A stretch of 64,000 nucleotides of DNA from Micromonospora purpureochromogenes. Lineage in GTDB: Bacteria; Actinomycetota; Actinomycetes; Mycobacteriales; Micromonosporaceae. The notes beneath the pieces are model-generated. The model ran no database searches and was not told the origin of the DNA. It saw nothing but the letters and a program-made list of their open reading frames with translations. Every line of letters begins with the position of its first letter. Position 1 is the first letter of the stretch. The translations under genes and the position numbers were made by a program. Shown here piece by piece: positions 8,232-18,021 of this stretch. The stretch is taken from the NCBI RefSeq assembly GCF_900091515.1, contig NZ_LT607410.1, positions 2,666,001-2,730,000 of the forward strand. The letters are read 5' to 3'.

Positions 8232-11200
8232 TCAGTGCGGGTACACCTCCAGTTCCCAGAGCGAGAAGCCGTAGGAGGTGGCCCGGGTCAGCCCGACCAT
8301 CCGCACGTAGCGCGCACTTGTCGCGGCGAACCGGTCGTTGTCGGTGCCACCGTCCCCGACGGTGGTGGACCAGACCGTCCGCCAGGCGGCGCCGTCGGTG
8401 GAGACGTCGATCCGGTACGACCGGGCGTGCGCCGCCTCCCAGCGCAGCACCGCGCGGGCCACCGGCCGGACCGCACCGAGGTCCACGGTGATCGACTGGT
8501 CGTCCGACCAGCCGCTCGACCACCGGGTGCCCGGATCGCCGTCCACCGCCCGGCTGGCCGGGAAGAAGAGCTGGCTGCTGGAGGCGGTGACCGGGCGGCC
8601 GGCGGCCAGGTTGGTCAGGTCGTCGCCGCGGTGGGCCGGGAACGACACGACCTGCTGGTAGGTCGGCCGGTTCTGCCAGGCGACGACGGGCTGCTTCAGC
8701 CCGCCGAGCGGGGACTGCACGATGGCGTCGGCGCACCACTGGTCGCCGGCCGCGCAGCTCGCGTCGCCGGGATAGACCTCGGTCGCCGGTCGGGCGGCGG
8801 CGCTGCGCAGCGTGTCCAGCAGGATCTGCCGGCAGGCGGCCAGGTCGCCGCCGCCGCAGTACCGGCGGTCCGACCCGCCGGGCACCGGCTCGCCCAGCAC
8901 GGCGCGCAGGTCGGCGTCGACGTACCCCCACCAGCCGTACTGGAACGACGAGCCCTTGTGCCCCTGCGCCTCGTTGGCCGAGGTGGGCAGGGTGGACTCG
9001 TCGCCGCGCTGCTGCCCGGACGGCGACTCGTTGATCTGCATGGCGTTGACCAGCGCCTGGTACAGCTCCGGGCCGAGAGGTGCCTTGAACTGGCCGTTGA
9101 CCAGCAGCGGCCACCAGGCGTCGAAGATCCGGATGGCGTCCGCGTGCCGGTACACCTTGGCGCCGGGGGCCGTCTCGACCCGCAGTGCGCCGTCGGCGCG
9201 CCAGGCCCGCAGCTCGCCCACCACGGCGGCCAGGTCGGTGTCGGTGACCGGCTGGCTCTCCAGCACCCGGATCAGCTCGTCGAGCACCTCGGCGCCGCGC
9301 AGGTCGGTCAGGCCGGCCCGCTCGACCAGCGAGGTCAGTGTGGCCCGGTCGAAGGTGCGCCCGTCCGCCAGCGCCGCCCGGATCGGCCGGTCCAGCAGGT
9401 TCACCCGGTGCACCGGGCCGAAGCTGAAGTTGCCGTCGGCGGCCCCGAAGTCCTTGGCCTGCTTGTTGTTCCAGCTCACGTAGTAGTCCTGGTTCGCCGA
9501 GTACGGATGCTCGGCCGGGGGCTGGTACGCGGCGGTGTTGGCGGCCGGGTCGAAGTCGCGCCACTCGTACGCCGGATCGGCCTTCATCGGCAGGTTCGGG
9601 TCGGACCCGGCCGCGCGCACCGGGTTGAGCCCCGAGTTGGCGTACGCCGACTGGGTCGAGTTCAGGTAGAACCAGTTGAACGCGTACCCGATGGTGCCGG
9701 CGGACTCGCGGAACGCTGCGGCGTCGCCCATCGCGGCCGGGTCGTTGAACATCTGGAAGCCGATCGCCGAGTCCGCCTCGTGCCGGTAGGTGGAGCGCAG
9801 GTGGGTGAAGGCGTGCGGCTGGCCGCCCACGGTGCCCCGCCAGGCGACCAGGCCGAGCGCGGTGCGCCGGGCGACCAGCCGGTACGACCCGGCGGCGGTG
9901 CCGTCGGCGAGGGTGGGCCGCCAGGCGTTGACGTGCGAGAGTTCCTCCATCGGCTGGCACCGGCCCCGGTAGCGGTAGTGGTTGCTGGCCAGGGTGGGTG
10001 CGCTGCCGTCCACCGTGCACAGCGGCAGGGCGTAGGTGTCGGTGATGTCGTGGGCCGACGAGGTGGCGCTCCAGGCGTAGTCCTGGCCCCGGCCCAGCAG
10101 CACGTAGAGGTTGAGCCCGGCGAAGGCGGCGCCGCGCGCGCTGATCCCCGGCCCCTGCAACTCCTGCACCATCAGCAACTGGGGGGAGAAGTAGCCGGTC
10201 TGCGGCCCGAACACGGCGATCGGGTGGCCGGTGGCGGAGTGTTCGGCCGAGATCACCGCGGCGTTCGACATGCCCCGGCTGGCCCGGCCGATGGTCAGCC
10301 CGGAGAGCGCGGCGGCCAGCTCGGACGGTCCGCCGACGGCGGCGTCGGTGGCCCCGCCGGTGGCGTCGCTGACGATGGGTTCCACCCGGGCCGAGCCGCC
10401 GTCCGGCAGCACCACGCTGGCCGCGTTCGCGGGGGCGTCGCCGTACGGGAAGCTCTGCCCGTCGTGCAGGGTCAGCACCGTCTCCGGGTTCTCCTGGCTG
10501 CGGAAGGCGGTCCAGACCCGGTCGCCCTCGACCACGCCGTAGCGGGCCCGCGCGGCCAGCCGGACCAGCGCCGACTGCATCTCGTTGCCGCCCCCGCCGC
10601 CGAACAGCCCGCCCACCACGCCGGCGATGGCGATCAGGTCGGTCGTCCGGAACGGCTCGGGCCCGCCGGCGTTGGTGACCGCGTCCAGGTGTCCGGTGAG
10701 CACGTACTCGCCGGGGCAGTTGCGGTGCGCCATGCAGTGCCCGATGTAGGCGTTGATACCGGCGATGTACTCCTGCACGTCGCTGTAGAGCTGCTCGCCC
10801 CGGGGACCCTTGTGCCGCAGCGCCTCCACCTGCGCCGCCAGGTCCGCCTCGGTGTACGGCGAGTTGCGCCAGACGCTCTGCTCCAGCGCCCGGTTGCCGG
10901 GCGCGCCCCCGGCGAACGGGGTGAGGGTGCCCCGCCCGACGTGGCGCAGCAGGTCGATGGTGAACAGCCGGTCCTCGGCGCCGGCGTAGCCGGCCCCGAA
11001 CATGGTGCCGCCGCGGGTGCTGCCGGTGACGTGCGGGACGCCGGTCGCCCGGTCGCGCACGATGGTCACGTCGGCGCGCGGCGAGTAGCTGCGCTCGACC
11101 TGATCGGCCGGGACGCCGAAGCCGGCGTCGTTGAAGAACGCGCCGAGCTGGTCCTCGCGCAGCCCCGCGTAGCCGTAGACCAGGTCGGCGTACCGGCCGA

Positions 11201-11510
11201 GCTGGTCACCGGCGTGCCGGGGCAGGGTGCCGAGGGTCTGGTTGGCGAGCACCTCGACGAGGGTGGCGTTGCCGTTCTGCCCCGGCGGCAGGATGTCCGA
11301 GCACTCGCCGAGACAGTGGTCGCCGGCGGCGAAACCGCTGGTGGTGGCGGTGGCGGCGGTGGGCGCGGCGGTGGGCGCGGCGGCGGCGGGGGCGGTGGGG
11401 GAGACGGTGAGCAGGGCCGCCACGGTGACCGTCGCCGCGGCGGCGGCGGTCAGCCGGCGGGCGGCGGCGCGGCGGGCGGGGTGCGGTGGGACGGGACCGC
11501 GTGGCTGCAT
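8232..11510 (-). CDS. Secreted penicillin-acylase-family Ntn hydrolase with C-terminal F5/8 domain
   Basis: A 1,092-residue secreted enzyme. A twin-Arg-rich N region (RRAAARRL) and an Ala-rich hydrophobic stretch form a signal peptide ending near residue 45. The S45/penicillin amidase fold follows. The likely Ntn nucleophile is Ser415 in RGMSNAAVIS, preceded by an auto-cleavable linker, so maturation into alpha and beta chains is expected. The C terminus (about residues 965-1090, starting NLAAGRPVTASSS) is an F5/8-type C (discoidin) carbohydrate-binding domain. Relatives cleave acyl-homoserine lactones, cyclic lipopeptides, aculeacin or beta-lactams; the substrate is unknown. GGAGG lies just before the ATG. 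The fused sugar-binding domain suggests cell-surface or polysaccharide attachment. Confidence 0.9.
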   Translation of the reverse strand: MQPRGPVPPHPARRAAARRLTAAAAATVTVAALLTVSPTAPAAAAPTAAPTAATATTSGFAAGDHCLGECSDILPPGQNGNATLVEVLANQTLGTLPRHAGDQLGRYADLVYGYAGLREDQLGAFFNDAGFGVPADQVERSYSPRADVTIVRDRATGVPHVTGSTRGGTMFGAGYAGAEDRLFTIDLLRHVGRGTLTPFAGGAPGNRALEQSVWRNSPYTEADLAAQVEALRHKGPRGEQLYSDVQEYIAGINAYIGHCMAHRNCPGEYVLTGHLDAVTNAGGPEPFRTTDLIAIAGVVGGLFGGGGGNEMQSALVRLAARARYGVVEGDRVWTAFRSQENPETVLTLHDGQSFPYGDAPANAASVVLPDGGSARVEPIVSDATGGATDAAVGGPSELAAALSGLTIGRASRGMSNAAVISAEHSATGHPIAVFGPQTGYFSPQLLMVQELQGPGISARGAAFAGLNLYVLLGRGQDYAWSATSSAHDITDTYALPLCTVDGSAPTLASNHYRYRGRCQPMEELSHVNAWRPTLADGTAAGSYRLVARRTALGLVAWRGTVGGQPHAFTHLRSTYRHEADSAIGFQMFNDPAAMGDAAAFRESAGTIGYAFNWFYLNSTQSAYANSGLNPVRAAGSDPNLPMKADPAYEWRDFDPAANTAAYQPPAEHPYSANQDYYVSWNNKQAKDFGAADGNFSFGPVHRVNLLDRPIRAALADGRTFDRATLTSLVERAGLTDLRGAEVLDELIRVLESQPVTDTDLAAVVGELRAWRADGALRVETAPGAKVYRHADAIRIFDAWWPLLVNGQFKAPLGPELYQALVNAMQINESPSGQQRGDESTLPTSANEAQGHKGSSFQYGWWGYVDADLRAVLGEPVPGGSDRRYCGGGDLAACRQILLDTLRSAAARPATEVYPGDASCAAGDQWCADAIVQSPLGGLKQPVVAWQNRPTYQQVVSFPAHRGDDLTNLAAGRPVTASSSQLFFPASRAVDGDPGTRWSSGWSDDQSITVDLGAVRPVARAVLRWEAAHARSYRIDVSTDGAAWRTVWSTTVGDGGTDNDRFAATSARYVRMVGLTRATSYGFSLWELEVYPH

Positions 11511-11639
11511 GGGTACCTCCCGGACGGAGGGGTGGATCCGAGAAACATTCGGTTACCGGATGGTAAGCGTTCATCGATGCCCGTGAAAGCCCCTGAGCCG
11601 GGCGCCGCCCGGGGTCCCGCAATTCGGTACCGTTCGGCC

Positions 11640-12299
11640 ATGACCAGTCGACCCGCAGCCGGGGGTGGCCGGTGGGTCGAGGTCGACCCGACCCGCGTCG
11701 CCCGCTGGGTCGAGGGCTTCGCCGACCGGCACGGCCCGCCCACCACCACCGATGTCGGGTACGGGCTGCTGCTCGCCGCCCCGGACGGCGCGACCGCCGA
11801 GCTGCACACCCCGCCCGGAGCGCCGCCCACCCGGGACGTACCCGAATTCGTGGCCGCCGCGGCCGAGCCGCGCCGGATCGGCCTGCTGCTGGCCCGCAAG
11901 GGCGCGGTGGCGGTCGGCGTCGCGGTGGGGGAGAAGCTGGTGGTCTCCAAGGTGGACACCCGCTACGTGCAGGGCCGCACCGCCGCGGGCGGGTGGTCCC
12001 AGCAGCGCTTCGCCCGGCGGCGGGACAACCAGGCGAAGGCGGCCCTCGGCGACGCGGCGGAGCTGGCCGTACGGCTGCTGCTGCCGGAGGCGGCGACGCT
12101 GCGCGCGCTGGTCTGCGGCGGCGATCGGCGGGCCGTCGACACCGTGCTCGCCGACCGGCGGCTGGCCCCGCTCGCCGCGCTGCGGGCCGAGCGGCTGCTC
12201 GACGTCCCCGAGCCCCGGCACGCGGTGCTGGTCGCCGCGATCGCCGGGGCCCGCGCGGTGCGGATCCTGGTCCGCGACGCCGCACCCGACGCCGCCTGA
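11640..12299 (+). CDS. acVLRF1-type peptidyl-tRNA hydrolase
   Basis: A 219-residue protein of the Vms1/eRF1-like (VLRF1) family in its compact actinobacterial form. Family members release nascent chains from peptidyl-tRNA on stalled ribosomes. The supporting segment is TRYVQGRTAAGGWSQQRFAR near residues 101-120, a Gly-rich loop with catalytic-type Gln followed by an Arg-rich patch (FARRRDNQAKAAL), then a C-terminal alpha/beta part. Start chosen at ATG 11640; the frame is open far upstream but that part is antisense to the acylase gene. It is transcribed divergently from the acylase gene. The assignment rests on remembered family motifs. Confidence 0.75.
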   Translation: MTSRPAAGGGRWVEVDPTRVARWVEGFADRHGPPTTTDVGYGLLLAAPDGATAELHTPPGAPPTRDVPEFVAAAAEPRRIGLLLARKGAVAVGVAVGEKLVVSKVDTRYVQGRTAAGGWSQQRFARRRDNQAKAALGDAAELAVRLLLPEAATLRALVCGGDRRAVDTVLADRRLAPLAALRAERLLDVPEPRHAVLVAAIAGARAVRILVRDAAPDAA

Positions 12300-12408
12300 G
12301 CCGCTGCGGCCCGTCATTCCTCCGGCCGAGGGTTGTCAGCAACCCGGGGCAGGACCTGCTCGGTGTGGCGCGACCAAGTCGTTGCGTTCCGGCCGCTAGC
12401 CTGCGGCA

Positions 12409-13095
12409 ATGGCCGCACGCGAGGGGGCCGTGCCGGCGGCGCAGGGCACGACGACGACCGACACCGACCGGATGACGGCGTTCAGCGACGGGGTGTTCGC
12501 GATCGTCATCACCGTCCTGGTGCTGGAACTTCGCCCACCGGCGTACGAATCCGGTGGGCTGCTGGACGCTCTGCTGCACGAGAAGGCGGCCTACCTCGCC
12601 TTCGTCATCTCGTTCGTCTACATCGGTGTGCTCTGGCTGAACCACCACGCGTTGCTGCTACTGGTCGGCCGGACGAACCTCGCGCTCAACTGGATCAACC
12701 TCGCCCTGCTGCTCGGCGCCGTGATCATCCCGTTTCCCACCGCGGTGCTCGCGTCGGCATTCGCCCATGCGGGCGCCGCCGACCAGCGGGTGGCGGTGGT
12801 CCTGTACGCATTGTCCGCCGCGCTGATGTCGGTACCCTGGCTGGCCTTCTTCGCCTACCTGGAACGCCACCCCGCACTGCTGGCACCCGACATCTCCACC
12901 GAGCACCTGCACGCCCAGCGGGCCCGCCCCGTCACCGGCATTTTCCTCTACGGCAGCAGCGCGGCACTCGGCTGGTTCGTCGACCCCGTGGTGGGCCTGA
13001 TCGGGATCATCGTCATGATCATCTATCACGCCGTCACGAGCCAGGGACTCAAGCGGCGCAGTCACCGGCGGCTGCCGGGTCGACGGCGAACCTGA
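12409..13095 (+). CDS. TMEM175-family (DUF1211) potassium-channel-like membrane protein
   Basis: A 228-residue integral membrane protein with about six transmembrane segments. The first helix carries the family hallmark RMTAFSDGVFAIVITVLVLE (R-x(3)-FSDGVFAI). Bacterial TMEM175 proteins assemble as tetramers with a K+-selective pore lined by this helix. The length is typical. A Lys/Arg-rich tail ends the protein. The 109 bases between acVLRF1 and this gene show nothing else. It ends at a bidirectional hairpin shared with the convergent metallopeptidase gene. Confidence 0.87.
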   Translation: MAAREGAVPAAQGTTTTDTDRMTAFSDGVFAIVITVLVLELRPPAYESGGLLDALLHEKAAYLAFVISFVYIGVLWLNHHALLLLVGRTNLALNWINLALLLGAVIIPFPTAVLASAFAHAGAADQRVAVVLYALSAALMSVPWLAFFAYLERHPALLAPDISTEHLHAQRARPVTGIFLYGSSAALGWFVDPVVGLIGIIVMIIYHAVTSQGLKRRSHRRLPGRRRT

Positions 13096-13152
13096 CTCGA
13101 CGACAGCCATTCCGGCCGGACGCGGCCGGAACCGGTGACCCGGAAACGCCAC

Positions 13153-13184
13153 GGCGGCCGGTGGGTGGGGACCCACCGGCCGCC
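13153..13184. terminator. Bidirectional hairpin terminator
   Basis: GGCGGCCGGTGGGT and ACCCACCGGCCGCC (14-bp perfect arms, GGGG loop) lie between the stops of the convergent TMEM175 and metallopeptidase genes. There is no U-run, which is common in high-GC actinomycetes. Confidence 0.8.
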
Positions 13185-13208
13185 GCCGGGCACTTTGGAC
13201 CGGGGCGC

Positions 13209-14123
13209 TCAGCGGCTGCCGCCGAAGGTGTCGCAGGACTTCGGGTCGCCGCTGTCGTAGCCGCGGCTGAACCACTCCTTGCGCTGCGCGGACGAGCCGT
13301 GGGTGAACTCCTCCGGGTTCACCGGGCGGTTCGCCCGCTCCGAGATGGCGTCGTCGCCGATCTTCTCGGCGGTGTCGATCGCCTGCGCGATGTCCTGCTC
13401 GGTGACGCTCTTGAAGATCTTCTGGCCCTTCGCGTCGGCGGTGCCGGTGGCGTTCTTCGCCCAGGCGCCCGCGTAGCAGTCGGCCTGCAGCTCCAGCTTC
13501 ACCGACAGCGCGTTGGCGTTGTCCGGGTCGCGCTGCTGCTGGCGGCGCATCTGCGCCTCGGTGCCGAGCAGGTCCTGCACGTGGTGGCCGTACTCGTGGG
13601 CCAGCACGTACGGCTGGGCGAACTCGCCCTGCGCGCCGAGCTGGTCGGCCAGCACCCGGTAGAAGGTCAGGTCGATGTAGACCAGGTCGTCGGCCGGGCA
13701 GTAGAACGGGCCGACGCCGGAGTCGGCCTGGCCGCAGCCGGTGTTCACGCCCTGGCTGAAGAAGACCGTCTTCGACGGCCGGTACTGCTCGCCGAACTTC
13801 TCCGGCAGCGCGGCCTGCCAGTACGCCTGGATCGAGTTGACGTACGCGGTGTTGCGGCAGTCCAGCTGCTGGAGCGCGTCGTCGGCCGAGCACTTCTGCT
13901 GCAGCGACGTGTTGTCGCCCTGCTCACCGCCGCCGCCGTTGGTCGCGGCGTTCAGCCCGAAGCCGCCGCCGACCAGCGCGACCAGTACGGCGATGATGAT
14001 GCCGACGATCCCTCCGCGACCGCCGCCGATCGGGATGGGGATGCCCATCCCGCCGCCCCCGCCGGACCCTCGCCGATCGTCCACCTGACTGGTGTCGACC
14101 TGCGCGTTCTCGTTCAGCTCCAT
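13209..14123 (-). CDS. Membrane-anchored neutral zinc metallopeptidase (YpfJ family)
   Basis: A 304-residue protein of the putative neutral zinc metallopeptidase family (YpfJ/ KPN_02809 type). After a Gly-rich N terminus (GGGGGMGIPIPIGGGRGG) comes one transmembrane helix at about 38-58, then the extracytoplasmic domain with the zinc motif HEYGHH in YVLAHEYGHHVQDLLG. A downstream glutamate in LELQADCYAGAWA is the probable third ligand. Four or more cysteines suggest disulfides outside the cell. The start at 14123 (MELNENAQ) is chosen because upstream in-frame sequence is intergenic in character. The substrate is unknown. Confidence 0.88.
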   Translation of the reverse strand: MELNENAQVDTSQVDDRRGSGGGGGMGIPIPIGGGRGGIVGIIIAVLVALVGGGFGLNAATNGGGGEQGDNTSLQQKCSADDALQQLDCRNTAYVNSIQAYWQAALPEKFGEQYRPSKTVFFSQGVNTGCGQADSGVGPFYCPADDLVYIDLTFYRVLADQLGAQGEFAQPYVLAHEYGHHVQDLLGTEAQMRRQQQRDPDNANALSVKLELQADCYAGAWAKNATGTADAKGQKIFKSVTEQDIAQAIDTAEKIGDDAISERANRPVNPEEFTHGSSAQRKEWFSRGYDSGDPKSCDTFGGSR

Positions 14124-14244
14124 GTTGACCCCGATCACCGATTCATCACGTTTGCTGGTTGCGGTACCGGACCGGGTCCGGACGGCGTTTCGGTACCCGA
14201 TGATCTTGCTCGGTAATCCGGGGAGGGCGCGGAAGCCGGCCCGG

Positions 14245-14277
14245 TACACTTGCCTCGTGCTGCTCTGCGAAGGCTGA
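14245..14277 (+). promoter_or_regulatory. Candidate -10 box and leaderless mini-ORF before the ABC-F gene
   Basis: TACACT at 14245-14250 is a good -10 box. Seven bases after it, GTG at 14257 opens the mini-ORF GTG-CTG-CTC-TGC-GAA-GGC-TGA (MLLCEG). A transcript starting at about 14257 would be leaderless for this peptide. It lies 90 bases upstream of an ABC-F gene; several ABC-F genes in actinomycetes are known to be controlled by ribosome-mediated attenuation on short upstream ORFs. I see no convincing -35 box or clear attenuator stem, so this is a suggestion only. Confidence 0.3.
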
Positions 14278-14367
14278 ACCGCCCCGCGCCGACGGTCCAT
14301 CGGGCCCGCCGGCCGTTTCGCGTGCCCTGAGTCAGCCCTTCCAGACCCCCGAGAGCGAGTACCGGAA

Positions 14368-15972
<1,605 letters not shown>

Positions 15973-15985
15973 CGCCCGCGGCGCC

Positions 15986-16019
15986 CCGCGGACCCGCGCC
16001 CTGCCGGGCGGGTCCGCGG
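15986..16019. terminator. Bidirectional hairpin terminator
   Basis: CCGCGGACCCGC at 15986-15997 pairs perfectly with GCGGGTCCGCGG at 16008-16019, between the convergent ABC-F and cadD-like genes. A second, partly overlapping GC-rich repeat continues to about 16050. Confidence 0.7.
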
Positions 16020-16064
16020 CCCGGGCCCGGTGGCGCGGGTCCGCGGCGGGGCCGTCAGCCGGGC

Positions 16065-16667
16065 TCAGGTGGCCAGGTCGGCCACGCGGGTCAGCACCCC
16101 GGAGGTGACCAGGATGACCAGGCCGACGCCGACGAAGATCGCCGGTACCAGCCAGTGGCCGGCCCGGCCGACCAGCCGGACCACCCGCGGATGCCCGCCG
16201 AGCAGGGCCGCGACCGCGCACCAGAGCGCCACCAGGGCGGCGAAGACCACCAACCAGACCAGTCCGGCCGCCGGCTCCAGGGAGCGGAACACCGGCACGT
16301 AGACGGCGATGTTGTCCGCGCCGTTGGCGATGGTCACGCCGGCCACCCCGAGCGCGCCGCCGACGATGGCCGGTGGCGCCTCGTCGTCGGTGCGCGCCAG
16401 CAGGGCCCGGACCCCGAGGCCGATCGGCAGCAGGCCGAGCAGGCCGGTCCACGGGTCGGGCACCACCAGCAGCCCCGCCGCGACCACCAGCGCGGTCGCG
16501 ACCAGCGCGCCGATGCCCAGGTACTGGCCCGCCACGATCCGCCAGGGCCGGGGCCGGCCGGTGGCGCGGGCGGCCACGAAGAGCACGGTGAGCACGACGA
16601 TGTCGTCCACGTTGGTCGCGGCGAACACCAGGGCCGCGCCGGCCGCGGCGGCGAGCAGGTCGGTCAC
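16065..16667 (-). CDS. CadD-like cadmium resistance transporter
   Basis: A 200-residue membrane protein with about five or six helices. It matches the CadD family (Pfam Cad): the start AAAGAALVFAATNVDDIVVL carries the conserved TNxDD motif, and a symmetrical second motif ITIANGADNIAVYVPVF appears mid-protein (near residue 112). The family includes Cd2+ efflux proteins of staphylococci, but many actinobacterial members are untested, so cadmium is only a family label. The start is GTG at 16667. It is transcribed divergently from the small HTH gene across a 210-base gap without other genes. Confidence 0.8.
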   Translation of the reverse strand: MTDLLAAAAGAALVFAATNVDDIVVLTVLFVAARATGRPRPWRIVAGQYLGIGALVATALVVAAGLLVVPDPWTGLLGLLPIGLGVRALLARTDDEAPPAIVGGALGVAGVTIANGADNIAVYVPVFRSLEPAAGLVWLVVFAALVALWCAVAALLGGHPRVVRLVGRAGHWLVPAIFVGVGLVILVTSGVLTRVADLAT

Positions 16668-16877
16668 GCCAGGCAGGGTACGGGCCGCGCGGCGGGCTCC
16701 GAACGGCCCAGCCGTACACGTGTTGTGGGGCCGGTCGGAAGGATCACTCTATCGGGAAGCTGACATCGCATAGCGTGTCGGTTGGCGAAGAGTTGATATC
16801 TGGCGCATGATCGTTCGAGGCGGTCTAATAGGTGGGACCGTATCCGAACCGCACAGTCTGGGACGTGAGGAATCAGC

Positions 16878-17105
16878 ATGGCAGCCACTGGCACAGCCAC
16901 CAGCACTGAGAAGGGTCGCCGGATCGTCGGAGCCGAGCGTCAGACGCTCGCCAAGGACCTGGTAAAGCGGTACACCTCGGGTGAGAGCATCCGCGCGCTC
17001 GCGGCCTCGACCGGACGTTCCTACGGGTTCATCCACCGGGTGCTCACCGAGTCCGGCGTCCAGCTGCGGCAGCGCGGCGGCGCCCGGCGCCGCAAGAAGG
17101 CGTGA
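16878..17105 (+). CDS. Small helix-turn-helix protein, conserved in actinomycetes
   Basis: A 75-residue basic protein. Residues 22-56 form a resolvase-type HTH (LAKDLVKRYTSGESIRALAA then STGRSYGFIHRVLTESGVQL); the tail RQRGGARRRKKA is strongly basic. It lacks any sensor or catalytic domain. Proteins like this are widespread single-domain DNA-binding proteins in actinobacteria, with unknown targets. A GAGGAATCAGC ribosome-binding site precedes the ATG. Immediately downstream is a 13-base tandem repeat (CCATCAGCGTCGT, twice, about 17111-17136), then the enoyl-CoA hydratase gene. Confidence 0.85.
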   Translation: MAATGTATSTEKGRRIVGAERQTLAKDLVKRYTSGESIRALAASTGRSYGFIHRVLTESGVQLRQRGGARRRKKA

Positions 17106-17151
17106 CCCGTCCATCAGCGTCGTCCATCAGCGTCGTGTTCCGGGCCGCCCG

Positions 17152-17919
17152 GTGACCGCCGAGACGACCGGGGTGCGACTCGACTGCGACGGGCCGGTCG
17201 CGACGGTGACGTTGTGCCGGCCCGACGTGCTCAACGCCCAGACCCCGGCGATGTGGCGCGCGATGAGCGACTTCTCGCGGGATCTCCCCGGCGACGTACG
17301 CGTCGTCGTGGTGCGCGGCGAGGGGCGGTCCTTCTCCGCCGGCCTCGACCTGTCGGTGGCCGGCGCGTCCGGGCCGGGTTCGTTCGCCGAGCTGGCGACC
17401 CTGCCCGAGCAGGAGTGCGCCGACCGGATCGCCGAGTTCCAGGGCGGCTTCAGCTGGCTGCACCGCCCCGACGTGATCTCCGTCGCGGCCGTGCAGGGGC
17501 ACGCCATCGGCGCCGGCTTCCAGTTGGCGCTCGCCTGTGACCTCCGGGTGCTCACCGAGGACGCCAAGCTCTCCATGGCCGAGGTGACCCTGGGCCTGGT
17601 GCCCGACCTCGCCGGGACGAAGCGCCTCGTCGAGCTGGTCGGATACTCGCGGGCCCTGGAGATCTGCGCGACTGGCCGGCGGATGGACGCCGCCGAGGCG
17701 GACCGGATCGGGCTGGCCACGCTCGTCGTGCCCACCGCCGACCTGGACGGCGCGGTACGCGACCTCACCGCCGGGCTGCTGGCCAACAACCGCGACGCGG
17801 TGGTCGAGATCAAGGCGTTGCTCGCCGGCGCGGCCGGCCGCTCGCACGCCGACCAGCAGCGCGCCGAGCGGGAGGCGCAGACCCGCCGCCTGCGCGACCT
17901 CGCCGGACGGGGAGAATAG
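17152..17919 (+). CDS. Enoyl-CoA hydratase/isomerase family protein
   Basis: A 255-residue crotonase-fold protein. The oxyanion-hole motifs are GRSFSAGLDLS near residue 60 and AVQGHAIGAGFQLALACDLR near residues 110-130. The usual catalytic-glutamate region reads MAEVTLGLVPDLAGTKRLVE, in which Glu and Asp are present. It is therefore probably active as a hydratase or isomerase of acyl-CoA, but the substrate cannot be assigned. The start is GTG 17152; the frame is open further upstream through the small HTH gene but that is another frame's gene. It sits 46 bases behind the HTH gene and could be cotranscribed with it. Confidence 0.88.
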   Translation: MTAETTGVRLDCDGPVATVTLCRPDVLNAQTPAMWRAMSDFSRDLPGDVRVVVVRGEGRSFSAGLDLSVAGASGPGSFAELATLPEQECADRIAEFQGGFSWLHRPDVISVAAVQGHAIGAGFQLALACDLRVLTEDAKLSMAEVTLGLVPDLAGTKRLVELVGYSRALEICATGRRMDAAEADRIGLATLVVPTADLDGAVRDLTAGLLANNRDAVVEIKALLAGAAGRSHADQQRAEREAQTRRLRDLAGRGE

Positions 17920-18021
17920 TAAGGACCGTTCGGGAAGATCCGGGTTACTACTGAGGTTGTCGTAGTCGTCGGGAGAATCGAACCCGACGGTGCGCGCTGC
18001 CGCAGAACCCGGAGGTGACCG

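Noticed and set aside
8235..12299. Very long open frame (1,354 codons) antisense to the acylase gene
   Set aside because: It is a high-GC shadow: composition is dominated by Gly, Arg, Val, Ala, and there is no domain pattern. Only its last 220 codons (11640-12299) form a real gene.
16065..16667. LysE-type exporter instead of CadD
   Set aside because: The two NVDD / NGADN motifs and their symmetric placement fit the Cad family better than LysE.
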